Below are positions 49,712 to 59,216 of a stretch of DNA of 64,000 nt, piece by piece. The stretch's first letter is position 1. Each line of letters begins with the position of its first letter. The notes beneath the pieces were generated by a model. It did no database searches. It had not been told where the DNA came from and saw only the letters and a program-made list of their open reading frames with translations. A program made the translations under genes and the position numbers. Origin of the DNA: an uncultured Blautia sp. (GTDB lineage: Bacteria > Bacillota > Clostridia > Lachnospirales > Lachnospiraceae); the NCBI GenBank assembly GCA_934371915.1, contig CAKROE010000002.1, positions 39,769 to 103,768 on the forward strand, read 5' to 3'.

Positions 49712-51163
49712 TTATAAAAATTTCTGTTTTTTTGCTGTCTGTATAAATTCAGCATTGTTTTTGGTACGTGAAAACATGTTCAGGATCTGTTCTACCGCAT
49801 CTTCTGCCTTGAGACTGTTGAGTGCACGGCGCATGTTGTACACGACCTCCTGCTCGTCCTTTGTCAGGAGCAGATCTTCACGTCTCGTTCCGGATTTCTG
49901 GATGTCGATTGCAGGAAAAACTCTCTTTTCCTGTAATTTACGGTCAAGTACAAGTTCCATATTACCGGTTCCCTTGAATTCCTCGTAGATGACATCGTCC
50001 ATCTTGCTTCCTGTATCAACAAGTGCTGTCGCAAGAATTGTCAGGCTTCCGCCTTCTCTCATATTACGGGCTGCGCCAAAAAATCTCTTCGGCATGTGAA
50101 GTGCTGCCGGATCAAGACCACCGGATAAAGTCCTTCCGCTCGGTGTCACGCAGAGATTGTATGCTCTGGCAAGTCTCGTGATAGAATCAAGAAGAATTGT
50201 TACTTCCTGCTTATGCTCTACCAGACGGCGCGCACGCTCAACTACCATCTCAGAAACACGTCTGTGATGCTCCGGAAGCTCATCAAATGTAGAATAAATA
50301 ACCTCAACATTATCACCCTGGATTTCTTCTTTAATATCAGTAACTTCCTCCGGACGCTCATCGATCAGAAGGATGATCAGATGCATGGACGGATTGTTCT
50401 TGAGAATGGATTTCGCAACATCCTTTAAAAGCGTCGTCTTACCTGCTTTCGGAGGAGAAACGATCATTCCTCGCTGACCCTTGCCGATCGGGCTTAACAG
50501 ATCCATGATACGCATTGCAACTGTACCGCCCGGGCGCTCCATACGCAGACGCTCATTTGGGAAAATCGGGGTCATATCTTCAAAATTATATCTTCTCTGT
50601 CCTTCACTTGGCGGAAAACCATTGATAGAGTTTACATAAAGAAGTGCACTGAACTTCTCACCCTGCGTCTTGATGCGGATACTTCCCTGTACGATATCTC
50701 CTGTCTTTAAGTTAAAACGTCTGATCTGGGACGGAGATACATAAATGTCATTCTCACCCGGCAGATAATTGGCACAGCGAATAAATCCATAACCATCCGG
50801 AAGTACTTCCAGAATGCCGTTTGCCTTCTCGCCACTGTCAAGCTGGGCTGTCTCCGCCGGATTTTTGTGGGTATACTCTGTACGTTCCTGATAATTCTTT
50901 CTTTCTGATGTATCATAAGAAGCACGTGATTCCCGGACACGGTTCCCTTCTCCGGCGCTGCTTTCCTCTCTGGCGGGTTCTTCCTGTCTGTATTCTGTAT
51001 TCTTAGGTTCAACACTGCCTGCAGATGCCTTTTCCTTTTCGTCTTCTTCGAGCATGCGCTCTATCAGTTCCGGCTTTCTCAAAGTAGAAATTCCCTTTAA
51101 TCCTCTTGCCTTTGCAAGGTCTTTTAATGTAGCAAGGGACAATGATTCATATTTTTCTCTCAT
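49712..51163 (-). CDS. rho: Transcription termination factor Rho
   Basis: A 483-residue hexameric RNA helicase. The N-terminal Rho_N helices ([17 protein letters not shown]) are followed by a charged insertion at about 40-110 rich in Glu and Arg, the cold-shock RNA-binding domain ([37 protein letters not shown]), and the ATPase core with Walker [11 protein letters not shown] and [13 protein letters not shown]. The insertion is typical of clostridial and actinobacterial Rho. A leader hairpin lies upstream. Confidence 0.96.
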   Translation of the reverse strand: MREKYESLSLATLKDLAKARGLKGISTLRKPELIERMLEEDEKEKASAGSVEPKNTEYRQEEPAREESSAGEGNRVRESRASYDTSERKNYQERTEYTHKNPAETAQLDSGEKANGILEVLPDGYGFIRCANYLPGENDIYVSPSQIRRFNLKTGDIVQGSIRIKTQGEKFSALLYVNSINGFPPSEGQRRYNFEDMTPIFPNERLRMERPGGTVAMRIMDLLSPIGKGQRGMIVSPPKAGKTTLLKDVAKSILKNNPSMHLIILLIDERPEEVTDIKEEIQGDNVEVIYSTFDELPEHHRRVSEMVVERARRLVEHKQEVTILLDSITRLARAYNLCVTPSGRTLSGGLDPAALHMPKRFFGAARNMREGGSLTILATALVDTGSKMDDVIYEEFKGTGNMELVLDRKLQEKRVFPAIDIQKSGTRREDLLLTKDEQEVVYNMRRALNSLKAEDAVEQILNMFSRTKNNAEFIQTAKKQKFL

Positions 51164-51251
51164 ATAAAAATCCTCTCAGTCTTTTCAAGGCCTATTTATT
51201 TGATACCAGTTATTCAGGAATATCTGTCTGACTCGACATGAATTTCAGAAT

Positions 51252-51288
51252 GCCAAAAGAAAACTCCGAAAGAGCTTTCTTTTGGATA
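51252..51288 (-). promoter_or_regulatory. Hairpin in the rho leader
   Basis: CAAAAGAAA..CTC and GAG..TTTCTTTTG form a long stem about 90 bp before the rho start. It is not followed by a T-run. It could be part of rho autoregulation, or the end of an upstream transcript. Confidence 0.35.
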
Positions 51289-51307
51289 CTTGAGAATATT
51301 TTATCAC

Positions 51308-51348
51308 AACTTGAAACTTCTGTCCAGCAGATAGAACAGAAGTTTTAA
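51308..51348 (-). terminator. Terminator after the hisC-exporter unit
   Basis: On the minus strand ACTTCTGTTC and GGACAGAAGT form a stem, followed by TTCAAG with modest T content. A dispersed palindrome (51352-51378) lies just before it. Confidence 0.55.
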
Positions 51349-51381
51349 TGTGTTACTGTTCACTCCGTTCACAGCAACACT

Positions 51382-51882
51382 TTAGTGGAGCAGGTTACCT
51401 ACGATTCCATAAGAAACCACATACATGATCACGGTCGCCATGATCAGCCCACAGAAGATTGCAACAGATGACTTCTTGATATCGACTTCAAGAAGGGATG
51501 CGATCAGAGAACCTGTCCAGGCACCGGTTCCCGGAAGTGGTACTCCCACAAACAAAAGTAATCCGAGAAATTCATACCGCTTGATCTGGTCACTCTTTCC
51601 CATGGCACGTTTTTCCAGTCTTTCGATCAGTCCGCGGAAAAGCTTTGTTTTTTTCATCAATTTGAAAATCTGGCGGATAAAAAGCAGGATAAACGGAATC
51701 GGGATAATATTTCCTATAATACAGATCGGGATGGCTTTTGCTGCGGATACCTTCAGAAGCGATGCCGCCAGAAGCCCTCCTCGAAGCTCCAGAATCGGGA
51801 TCATGGAAATAATAAATATGACCATCTCCCTTGAAATGTGCTGTGACAGGTTATCCGTAAACCAATGAACTAAAACTTCCAT
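51382..51882 (-). CDS. Small multidrug export family protein (COG2426)
   Basis: A 166-residue membrane protein with four predicted helices. The family motif ISMIPILELRGGLLAA lies near the N terminus, and the second PE-rich motif GLLLFVGVPLPGTGAWTGSLIASLL follows. It is called a putative small multidrug export protein in many genomes, but the function is not proven. It overlaps the hisC end by 13 bp. Confidence 0.85.
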   Translation of the reverse strand: MEVLVHWFTDNLSQHISREMVIFIISMIPILELRGGLLAASLLKVSAAKAIPICIIGNIIPIPFILLFIRQIFKLMKKTKLFRGLIERLEKRAMGKSDQIKRYEFLGLLLFVGVPLPGTGAWTGSLIASLLEVDIKKSSVAIFCGLIMATVIMYVVSYGIVGNLLH

Positions 51883-52946
51883 AATTTCTCCTTTTTGAAA
51901 TACTCTTTTACGAAATCAAGGAAAGTCTGCATTTCTTTTCTTGTTCCGATTGTAATACGCAGGTGGTTATCTGTTCTTCCACCCGGAAAATAACGTACAT
52001 AAATATGCTGTTCGCGCAGTGCCTGAAACAGCTGTTTTGCCGGACAGTTCGCATGGGAAGCAAAAATGAAGTTGGCCTTGGAATCTTCAAAAGAAAAGCC
52101 AAGGCTTTTCAGTTCCTGCTTTGTCCATTCTCGTGTCTCTATGATTTTATCACAGGTCTCATGAAAATATGCCTGATCTTTGATTGCAGCCACACCTGCT
52201 GCGATAGATGTGCGGTTCATCGTATAAGAGTTGAATGAATATTTCACATCATTCAGATAAGCAATCAGTTTCGGACTTCCCATTGCAAATCCGATACGCA
52301 TGCCTGCCATGGATCTTGATTTGGAAAATGTCTGAACAACCAGCAGGTTTTCGTATTTGTCGATCAGCGGAAGGGCTGATTCTGTGCCAAAATCCACATA
52401 TGCCTCATCTACGATCACGATCACATCCTGATTATGAGAAATAATTTCTTCTATCTCATCAAGCGGCAGGGACACACCGGTCGGTGCATTCGGATTTGGA
52501 AAAATGATGCCACCATTTTCGCGGAAATAATCTTCTTTCTTTATATGGAAGTGTTCGTCCAGTTCCGGTCGTTCATACGGAATCTGAAACAGATCAGCCC
52601 ATACATCATAGAAAGAATACGTGATGTCCGGAAAGAGGATTGGTTTCTCACTGTTAAAAAATGTAAGAAAGCTCATTGCCAGCACATCATCCGAGCCAAC
52701 TCCCACAAAAACCTGTTCATCTGAAAGGCCATATTCACCTGCGATTGCATGAACCAGATCCTTTGCAGCCGGATCCGGATAAAGTCTCAGCGCATCGGTC
52801 TCTGTATTTTTAAGCGTCTCTGCTACACCCGGTGCCGGAGGATATGGATTTTCGTTCGTGTTTAATTTGATCATATCCGGCTGGTTTGGCTGCTCGCCCG
52901 GTGTATATGGAACTACCTTGCGGATATTTTTTTCCCAGTTGTTCAT
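51870..52946 (-). CDS. hisC: Histidinol-phosphate aminotransferase
   Basis: A 358-residue class I/II PLP aminotransferase. The N terminus PYTPGEQPNQPDMIKLNTNENPYPPAPG is that of HisC. The PLP Lys is in TFSKSRSMAGMRIGF, preceded by the DEAYVDF motif. It converts histidinol phosphate and 2-oxoglutarate in histidine synthesis and may also act on aromatic keto acids. No other his genes are in this window. The malic enzyme gene lies upstream. Confidence 0.92.
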   Translation of the reverse strand: MNNWEKNIRKVVPYTPGEQPNQPDMIKLNTNENPYPPAPGVAETLKNTETDALRLYPDPAAKDLVHAIAGEYGLSDEQVFVGVGSDDVLAMSFLTFFNSEKPILFPDITYSFYDVWADLFQIPYERPELDEHFHIKKEDYFRENGGIIFPNPNAPTGVSLPLDEIEEIISHNQDVIVIVDEAYVDFGTESALPLIDKYENLLVVQTFSKSRSMAGMRIGFAMGSPKLIAYLNDVKYSFNSYTMNRTSIAAGVAAIKDQAYFHETCDKIIETREWTKQELKSLGFSFEDSKANFIFASHANCPAKQLFQALREQHIYVRYFPGGRTDNHLRITIGTRKEMQTFLDFVKEYFKKEKLWKF

Positions 52947-52973
52947 TCTAAAGTCTGTCCCTTCTTTATTAAA

Positions 52974-54146
52974 TCAGATACGTGCAACACCAGTTCTCGT
53001 AGCGGCCTCTGCAACAGCTTTGGCTACTGCCGGTCCGACACGCTTGTCAAAAGCCTTCGGGATGATGTTGTCCGCACTCAGCTCTTCATCACTGATCAGC
53101 GCTGCGATTGCTTTTGATGCGGCAATCTTCATCTCTTCATTGATATCACTTGCACGTACATCAAACGCTCCGCGGAATACACCCGGGAATACCAGTACGT
53201 TATTGATCTGGTTCGGGAAATCAGAACGTCCGGTTGCTACAACCTTCGCGCCGCCTTTTTTTGCTTCATCCGGCATAATTTCCGGTGTCGGGTTTGCCAT
53301 TGCAAATACAATCGCATCATCTGCCATCGTGCTTACCATCTCAGAAGTAACAATATTCGGTGCAGATACACCGACAAAAATATCTCTGCCTTTCATGGCA
53401 GTCTTCAGATCACCGTGCAGACGCTCTTTGTTTGTGATCTCTGCCATCTCTTTCTGTGCCGGATTCATCCATTCTTCACCCGGTGCAAGAATACCATTAC
53501 GGTCAACAAGGACCACATCACCGATTCCAAGTTCAAGAAGCAGACGACAGATAGAAATACCGGCGGAACCAGCTCCGTTGATTACAACCTTTGCCTCGGA
53601 AAACTCTTTGTGTACATAGCGAAGTGCATTAGTAAGACCGGCCGCCACGACAATTGCCGTTCCGTGCTGGTCATCATGGAATACCGGAATGTCACATTTT
53701 TCTTTCAGTTTCTTTTCGATTTCAAAACATCTCGGAGCAGAAATATCTTCGAGGTTGATACCGCCGAAAGATCCGGAGATCAGATAGATCGTATTGACAA
53801 TCTCATCAACATCATTGCTCTTGATACACAGAGGAAAAGCATCAACATCACCAAATGCTTTAAAAAGTGCGCATTTACCTTCCATAACCGGCATTCCGGC
53901 TTCCGGTCCGATGTTACCTAGTCCGAGGATAGCAGAACCATCTGTAACAACCAGACACATATTCCATCTTCTGGTAAGTTCATAAGATTTATTAATATCT
54001 TTCTGGATTTCCAGACACGGCTGCGCTACACCCGGTGTATAAGCCAATGAAAGATCTTCTTTGTTTTCTGCCGGTACACGTGTAACGACTTCGATCTTGC
54101 CCTTCCATTCTTTGTGCAGTCTAAGTGATTCTTTTGCGTAATCCAT
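52974..54146 (-). CDS. NAD(P)-dependent malic enzyme, short form
   Basis: A 390-residue malic enzyme: N-terminal domain with [24 protein letters not shown], metal and substrate residues in [22 protein letters not shown] and [11 protein letters not shown], and Rossmann fold [21 protein letters not shown]. The C-terminal transferase domain of MaeB is absent, as in many Firmicutes. It decarboxylates malate to pyruvate. The FadR-type regulator gene 30 bp upstream may control it. GGAGGAAAA precedes the ATG. Confidence 0.93.
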   Translation of the reverse strand: MDYAKESLRLHKEWKGKIEVVTRVPAENKEDLSLAYTPGVAQPCLEIQKDINKSYELTRRWNMCLVVTDGSAILGLGNIGPEAGMPVMEGKCALFKAFGDVDAFPLCIKSNDVDEIVNTIYLISGSFGGINLEDISAPRCFEIEKKLKEKCDIPVFHDDQHGTAIVVAAGLTNALRYVHKEFSEAKVVINGAGSAGISICRLLLELGIGDVVLVDRNGILAPGEEWMNPAQKEMAEITNKERLHGDLKTAMKGRDIFVGVSAPNIVTSEMVSTMADDAIVFAMANPTPEIMPDEAKKGGAKVVATGRSDFPNQINNVLVFPGVFRGAFDVRASDINEEMKIAASKAIAALISDEELSADNIIPKAFDKRVGPAVAKAVAEAATRTGVARI

Positions 54147-54175
54147 TTTGTTTTCCTCCTGTATATCCCTGCGAT

Positions 54176-54880
54176 TTATTTTTTCTGCATTTCATCCATG
54201 CATTTCTCAATTGTGTCCATGTGTTCTGACATGCAAAGCTCTGCCAGCTTGTCATCATTATTTATGATAGCTTCCACAAGTCTGTGATGCTGTTCATCAA
54301 TTTCGGCGGCCGACTTATTTTTCCGCATGATGTATTCCCGCGTCCCTGAAATGATATTATCGGTAAGCTGATCCGCTGCTGCAAGCACACTGTAGATCAT
54401 CGGATTATCTGCAATCTTCGCAATCTTTGTATGTAATTTTTTATCCAGCTCACCCCGACGTATCTCATCTTCCGCAGAATCTATCTCTGTCAGGATTCTG
54501 AGAAGTTCCGCAGCATCAAGTGGTGTGCATTTCCTTGCCGCAAGAATTGCCATTTCTCTCTCCAGTGCTGCACGGAGCTGCTGATTCTGTCTGAAATAAC
54601 TGTTATTCAGCTTAAACAGAACAGATAACGGCCCGATCAGCCAGCTGTCAAGATCATCCGCTATATAATTACCACCGCCCGGTACAGGCTTGATGATTCC
54701 AAGTAATTCCAGCGCTCTGAGCGCCTCACGTACTGCCGGTCGGGACACTCCCATCGTCTCCGCCATCGTTCGTTCTGCCGGAAGTGCATCTCCCGCTTTC
54801 AGACGCCCGCTCTGAATATTGTCTGTAATCTGGTTCAATATTCCGTTAAACGTCCGCTCATTTCCGATTTCTTTAAACAT
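54176..54880 (-). CDS. GntR/FadR-family transcriptional regulator
   Basis: A 234-residue regulator. The N-terminal winged helix-turn-helix (LNQITDNIQSGRLKAGDALPAERTMAETMGVSRPAVREALRALELLGII) is followed by an all-helical FCD ligand domain (LRAALEREMAILAARK; MRKNKSAAEIDEQHHRLVEAI with metal-binding His/Asp). The ATG at 54880 follows GGAGGTGGGG; an upstream in-frame start lacks a box. It is likely a sensor of an organic acid for the malic enzyme downstream. Confidence 0.9.
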   Translation of the reverse strand: MFKEIGNERTFNGILNQITDNIQSGRLKAGDALPAERTMAETMGVSRPAVREALRALELLGIIKPVPGGGNYIADDLDSWLIGPLSVLFKLNNSYFRQNQQLRAALEREMAILAARKCTPLDAAELLRILTEIDSAEDEIRRGELDKKLHTKIAKIADNPMIYSVLAAADQLTDNIISGTREYIMRKNKSAAEIDEQHHRLVEAIINNDDKLAELCMSEHMDTIEKCMDEMQKK

Positions 54881-55150
54881 ATCCCCACCTCCTGCATTCT
54901 CTACTAATATATCATTTCCGGCAGTTGTCGGCAAGTCTTCCATCGTGTTCCAACTGGATTCTTTTATGGTTACTGTTCACTTCGTTCACAGTAACTTGGT
55001 CAAAATGCATTTCAAATCACCTTCGGTGATGGCATTTTGCCCTGTATGTCTCGGGATTTTGCCATATTCATGGCAAAACACCTCGCGGGATATTACCTGC
55101 GCACAATAACCTTTTATGTACATTTTGTGTTTTATTTCTAAACTTTTTCC
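54881..55150. other. Gene-free stretch with three stacked hairpins
   Basis: Three hairpins follow one another: GTTACTGT/ACAGTAAC (54969-54995), CAAAATGC/GCATTTTG with inner ATCACCTTCGGTGAT (55001-55039), and TTTTGCCAT/ATGGCAAAA (55057-55078). The first matches 51352-51378. No reading frame is supported. The last part leads into the promoter of the lipoprotein gene. Confidence 0.5.
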
Positions 55151-55159
55151 ATATTATAT

Positions 55160-55190
55160 TGACAAGTTGAAAAAAGAACGCATAATGGAA
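55160..55190 (+). promoter_or_regulatory. Promoter of the Thr/Ala-rich lipoprotein gene
   Basis: TTGACA at about 55160-55165 and CATAAT 16 bp further on form a good sigma-A promoter, about 40 bp before the start codon. GGGAG lies before the ATG. Confidence 0.65.
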
Positions 55191-55224
55191 GTAGATATTA
55201 TTTTTAAGTAAGGGAGATTATCTT

Positions 55225-55782
55225 ATGAAAAAAAGAAACATTTTGCTCTTTTCAGCAATTGCTGCCGCATCGATCACCATGGCAGGCTGCGGTTTCTCCG
55301 CAGAGGATCCTGCTGACAGCCAGGCTGTAACCATAACTCCAGAAGCAGAAGTCACCGCTACACCGGCTCCGACAGCCACTCCTGCTCCTACAGCTACACC
55401 GGCCCCGACCGTAACCCCTGCTGCTTCTGCTGATGGCGCTGCTGCAGGCACGGTGTCCGCTGACGGAACTACAACCGATGGAACTGCATCTGACGGAACC
55501 ACTTCTGCAGACGGCACTTCCACTACTGACGCTTCCACGGGAACTGACACCAGTTCTGATACAAGTGCTTCCGGCACAGGCGCATCCTCAGGAGATGCTT
55601 CTTCCGCTGTTGGAAATTCTTTCACTTCCTTTATGGATACATACGGTTCCCCGATTGAATATGAGCCGGCATATGATGCAAACGGCAACGAAGTAGGTGG
55701 TGTTTATTCCTACAACGACTTCTCCGTTACAACAGACTTCACATCCGGAAGCGAAGTTGTAGCAGCAGTTGATTATTATTGA
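55225..55782 (+). CDS. Thr/Ala/Ser-rich surface lipoprotein
   Basis: A 185-residue lipoprotein with signal and lipobox SITMAGC at about residue 22. Residues 45-75 are repeats of TPAPTA, followed by a long low-complexity Ser/Thr/Gly/Asp/Ala stretch to about 130, which looks like a flexible wall-spanning stalk. The C-terminal 50 residues (FTSFMDTYGSPIEYEPAYDANGNEVGGVYSYNDFSVTTDF) form a small folded domain. The function is unknown. The terminator follows at 55795-55842. Confidence 0.8.
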   Translation: MKKRNILLFSAIAAASITMAGCGFSAEDPADSQAVTITPEAEVTATPAPTATPAPTATPAPTVTPAASADGAAAGTVSADGTTTDGTASDGTTSADGTSTTDASTGTDTSSDTSASGTGASSGDASSAVGNSFTSFMDTYGSPIEYEPAYDANGNEVGGVYSYNDFSVTTDFTSGSEVVAAVDYY

Positions 55783-55794
55783 TCTGAAAAGCAA

Positions 55795-55842
55795 CAGGCA
55801 TCGAGTTAGATGATTCATCTATTTCTCGATGCCTGATTTTTT
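55795..55842 (+). terminator. Terminator of the lipoprotein gene
   Basis: CAGGCATCGAG and CTCGATGCCTG form an 11-bp stem with loop, followed by ATTTTTTG. The next gene on the minus strand ends close by, so it may serve both. Confidence 0.8.
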
Positions 55843-55869
55843 GTTATTTTTTATGAATGCCGCTTTGAA

Positions 55870-56622
55870 TCAGCTTGTATAATACTCGATGTGCTCATAG
55901 CTTGCCAGTTTATTGTTCTTAAACTTGCATATAAACTGGCCACCTGCCCAAAGCTGGTATACATCATTCATTTTATCAATATATCCACGCTTTTTCAGTT
56001 TGCTCTCTACAGTCGCACGTGAATCTCCGATTCTTACACCAGCCCAGGTAATTGTTTTATTTCCTGTATTTTTGGTCATTGATAAGTAACGTGAATTCGG
56101 ATTTTTAAAGTTTATTCCTATTTCCATATGGTTTCCCTTATAATAGTAATAGTTAAACTCCGAAGAACTTAGTTTCTTCATTCCACCTATTGTCTTTGGA
56201 ATTGTATCAACATCCAGTCCTGCGCTTCCATCCTGCAGATCTGCGGTCTTACGGATTTTGGTGTAGACTGTCTTTGAATACTTACTGTACTGAATCTTAG
56301 AGCCTCTTTTTTTATAAGCTTTTATTTTGTATCTGCAGCTTTTGGCTTTTGTAAGACCTTTGTCCTCGTATCTGCAATTATTCCTTCCTTTGATCGTCTT
56401 AATGCGTTTATATTTTCCGGAATTCATCCTGCGGTAAACCACATAACCAGATGCACCGGACACTTTATTCCAGCTGAGTTCTGCACGGTTAATTGCAATA
56501 TTGTTCACCCACAGTCCGTCCGGTCTTGAAACTGCTGCCAGAACGGTGGTACTCGTCAACAATGTCAGCAGCAGCACTAATGCCAGCACCAGACCCGATT
56601 TCTTTAAACTCTTCTTCATCAT
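55870..56622 (-). CDS. Secreted fibronectin type III-like protein, 250 aa
   Basis: A signal peptide (SLKKSGLVLALVLLLTLLTSTTVLAA) leads into a fibronectin III-like domain (GLWVNNIAINRAELSWNKVSGASGYVVYRRMNSGKYKRIKTI) at 32-125, then an unknown C-terminal domain of 110 residues. The chain is rich in Lys and Tyr. Such domains are common in secreted proteins of gut Clostridia. The role is unknown. It belongs to a run of five such minus-strand genes. Confidence 0.8.
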   Translation of the reverse strand: MMKKSLKKSGLVLALVLLLTLLTSTTVLAAVSRPDGLWVNNIAINRAELSWNKVSGASGYVVYRRMNSGKYKRIKTIKGRNNCRYEDKGLTKAKSCRYKIKAYKKRGSKIQYSKYSKTVYTKIRKTADLQDGSAGLDVDTIPKTIGGMKKLSSSEFNYYYYKGNHMEIGINFKNPNSRYLSMTKNTGNKTITWAGVRIGDSRATVESKLKKRGYIDKMNDVYQLWAGGQFICKFKNNKLASYEHIEYYTS

Positions 56623-56657
56623 TTTCTCCTTTAATTATCATTTTTGAAACTTCATCA

Positions 56658-57452
56658 TTATGCCAGTTTGCCATCTAATGTACATTTGAAATTTCTGCTT
56701 TCCAGTCCGTTTCCCCAGTTTCCAATTGCCGAAAGATAGATATATTTTCCCTTTATGCGTACATTGATTCCTGAAAAGCTGATGTACTGGTATGGTTTCC
56801 CGTCACGGCTCATAAGATAAACAATGCTTCCTCTTCCCGGTGGAAATCCATTTCCGGAGACAAGTACCCTGCTTCCCGCCTTTCGTACCTCACTTGCATC
56901 ATAATTGGATGTTTTTGTCTTTCCGTTCTTCTGATCCAGTACCGAGAAATTGCTTACGGCACTTTCTGAATATCCAGTCGCTGTTCCGTAATAAAGATAT
57001 CTTCCGTCACATGCGATTGGTGTCCACGCAGCGCCCTCTCCGCTCAGTTTCTTTAAAGTTTTGTTTTTTCTGCTTGAAACCGTACATCTCACAAGCTTTC
57101 TGTTTCTGAATGTAGAACCATACGGATTTCTGGATATTACCGTACCGGTTCCATAATATAAATATTTACCGTTTGTAACTGCATTTCTGCTTCCGCAATT
57201 TTTGGTAATTACACGTTTCTTGCCGTTCTTCTTCGCATAGACAATATATTTACCTGTTGAACTGTTGTATTTCATATAAAAATATGTTTTCCCGATCTTG
57301 CATCCTTTTTCGCTGCTGACTGTTTTGTAAGAAGCAAGTCCCTTCGTAGCCGCCTCTGCCGTGACAGGACTTCCAAGTGATGTGCAAAAAACACTGCACA
57401 ACAGCACCAGCGCCATGCACCATTTCAAAATACCTGTTTTTCTTTTTTTCAT
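56658..57452 (-). CDS. Secreted Lys/Tyr-rich repeat protein, 264 aa
   Basis: A signal peptide (MALVLLCSVFCTSLGSPVTAEAA) is followed by a domain of short beta-like repeats with aromatic YYG motifs (GKYLYYGTGTVISRN; GRYLYYGTATGYSES; GKYIYLSAIGNWGN), like beta-propeller-type DUF5050 proteins. It is probably surface exposed. The function is not known. Confidence 0.75.
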   Translation of the reverse strand: MKKRKTGILKWCMALVLLCSVFCTSLGSPVTAEAATKGLASYKTVSSEKGCKIGKTYFYMKYNSSTGKYIVYAKKNGKKRVITKNCGSRNAVTNGKYLYYGTGTVISRNPYGSTFRNRKLVRCTVSSRKNKTLKKLSGEGAAWTPIACDGRYLYYGTATGYSESAVSNFSVLDQKNGKTKTSNYDASEVRKAGSRVLVSGNGFPPGRGSIVYLMSRDGKPYQYISFSGINVRIKGKYIYLSAIGNWGNGLESRNFKCTLDGKLA

Positions 57453-57488
57453 ATTTCTATGTACTCCTTTCCCTTCATCCCTGCATCA

Positions 57489-58595
57489 TCAGTACAATGC
57501 GTCCAGATATGTTTCACCTTCTGCGCCCACATGATCACTCAATGCATATGGAAAATGATCAAATGAATCATTAAGTCTGGTATCCCTTGCACCGATTTCT
57601 TCTGTCTTAATGCTGGTTCCGTTCATTGTAATCAGGCTGATTGTCTCACATCCCATATGATTATAAATCTGAACAACTCCATTTCCATCCGGATAAGCAT
57701 GTAGTGAACTGTTTCCTACATATACTGTTCCACAGAAAACCATACTTCCATTTACATATGTCCAGATATCCGCAAATGTTCCCGCTGCGCTTCCATCACT
57801 GTATTCATACAGGATTTCAGCCATTCCGTCTTTGTTGATATCTGTGAGGTAAAATGCCCAGACACCCTGGCCTTTTTTCAGATAGGTTACGTCATACGTC
57901 TCAAGTTTTCTCCTGTATGCCAATTTGGCCGCCGCACTCACATAGCCATCACTTGCTTTTGACGGAAGCTTATATGCCATATTCTGGGCTTCGGTATATT
58001 TTTTCTGCGCATACAGATTCAAAATATTTTTCATAGAAACAGTTGGCGCTGTATTTGCCTTTTTCACAGTAATCTTGCAGGTCACTGTTTTACCGTTTGC
58101 AGTCGCTTTTATTGTGGTTGTTCCCGGTTTTACTGCTTTTACTTTACCTCCTGATACAGTTGCCACACTCTTTTTGGTGGATGTCCATTTTACTTTATGT
58201 GAAGCACCTTTTACATTTGCTTTCAGGGTAATGGTCTTCGGACTTTTGTTCGTGTATATAACTGCACTCTTTTTATTCAGCTTGATCGTCGGTGCCAGCA
58301 CCTTTACTTTACATTTTTTCTTTGTTTTTCCTACTGTCGCAGTGATGACCACTCTGCCTTTGCGTTTGGCAGTTATCTTTCCGTTCTTTGTTACCACTGC
58401 AACAGACCGATTCGAAGATTTCCATGTAACTTTTTTCTTCTTTCCCTTAAATTCTGCTTTTAATTTGCAGGACTGTTTCTGATACAGCGTCACAGATGTT
58501 TTATTCAGGCTGAATGTACTTCCTGCGTTTACCGGCATGCAGCACAATATCAGCACAAAAACAAACGTGATACATGCGTAAATTCGTTTTTTCAT
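57489..58595 (-). CDS. Secreted protein with two bacterial Ig-like (BIG2) domains
   Basis: A 368-residue secreted protein. After the signal peptide (ACITFVFVLILCCMPVNA) come two BIG2 domains at about 28-105 and 106-180, each with SVALYQ-type start, VTWKSSNRSVAVV or VKWTSTKKSVATV and a Gly-rich end (KGRVVITATV, PGTTTIKATA). The C-terminal 180 residues hold the YLTDINKDGMAEILYEYSDGS segment with a VCBS-like calcium-binding look. It is probably surface-associated. Confidence 0.82.
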   Translation of the reverse strand: MKKRIYACITFVFVLILCCMPVNAGSTFSLNKTSVTLYQKQSCKLKAEFKGKKKKVTWKSSNRSVAVVTKNGKITAKRKGRVVITATVGKTKKKCKVKVLAPTIKLNKKSAVIYTNKSPKTITLKANVKGASHKVKWTSTKKSVATVSGGKVKAVKPGTTTIKATANGKTVTCKITVKKANTAPTVSMKNILNLYAQKKYTEAQNMAYKLPSKASDGYVSAAAKLAYRRKLETYDVTYLKKGQGVWAFYLTDINKDGMAEILYEYSDGSAAGTFADIWTYVNGSMVFCGTVYVGNSSLHAYPDGNGVVQIYNHMGCETISLITMNGTSIKTEEIGARDTRLNDSFDHFPYALSDHVGAEGETYLDALY

Positions 58596-58652
58596 ATGCA
58601 TTTTCCTCCTATAAGTTCCCGTTTTGTCTTTTACTATGTCTCTATAAACTTT

Positions 58653-59050
58653 TTATTGACTATCTTTAATATTTTTCAACATCTCCTGAAGTTCATGGAG
58701 CTTATATCCTGTATACTGCGCAATCTTCTCAACAGTTTCTCCAGCCCTGAACATTTGATAAACTATTTCCTTTTTCCCTGTATCATATCCTGTGTCATAC
58801 CCTGCATTGTATTCTGCTTTACGAAGTTTCTTTTCTTCCTCTTCTTTGTCATACTCGAATATACTCATTGCGATTACCTCTGATTTGTTTTTTAGAAGGA
58901 AATTTGTAAGGATTCCCTTTTGAATACATTCATTCACGGCCTTCTCCACAGCTGTATTCAATTCATAAATCCCTGCATATTCCCGTACCTTTGCTACGTA
59001 TTGTGCATACTCCCCTAATATCTGACCCCTGCTTTTTAATTTTAAATGGA
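58653..59050 (-). pseudogene. 3' remnant of a PD-(D/E)XK (Rpn-type) transposase/nuclease gene
   Basis: The frame encodes the C-terminal part of an Rpn-like protein: KSRGQILGEYAQYVAKVREYAG, then AVEKAVNECIQKGILTNFLLKNKSEVIAMSIFEYDKEEEEKK, and a helix-turn-helix-like end. The catalytic N-terminal domain is absent; a stop codon lies in frame just upstream of about 59050. Without a proper start it is a decayed fragment. An ATG at 58961 would give 102 residues. Confidence 0.7.
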
Positions 59051-59096
59051 TTTAAAAGCATGGATCTCTGAAATGAAAATAGAAAAATAGACGGCA

Positions 59097-59170
59097 AAAG
59101 TGCCCTGAATTTTGAGAAATATGCTTTGATTTTATATTAGCATCCTCTCTCTTATAATTCAAGGCACTTT
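59097..59170 (-). terminator. Inverted repeat after the secreted-protein gene
   Basis: AAAGTGCC..TGAATT pairs with AATTCAAGGCACTTT across about 45 bp. It lies between the nuclease remnant and the 59217 gene and may end the upstream transcript. Confidence 0.5.
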
Positions 59171-59216
59171 ATCATACTTCAATAGAAATTCAATATATCA
59201 ACAGTTACTTTATATA

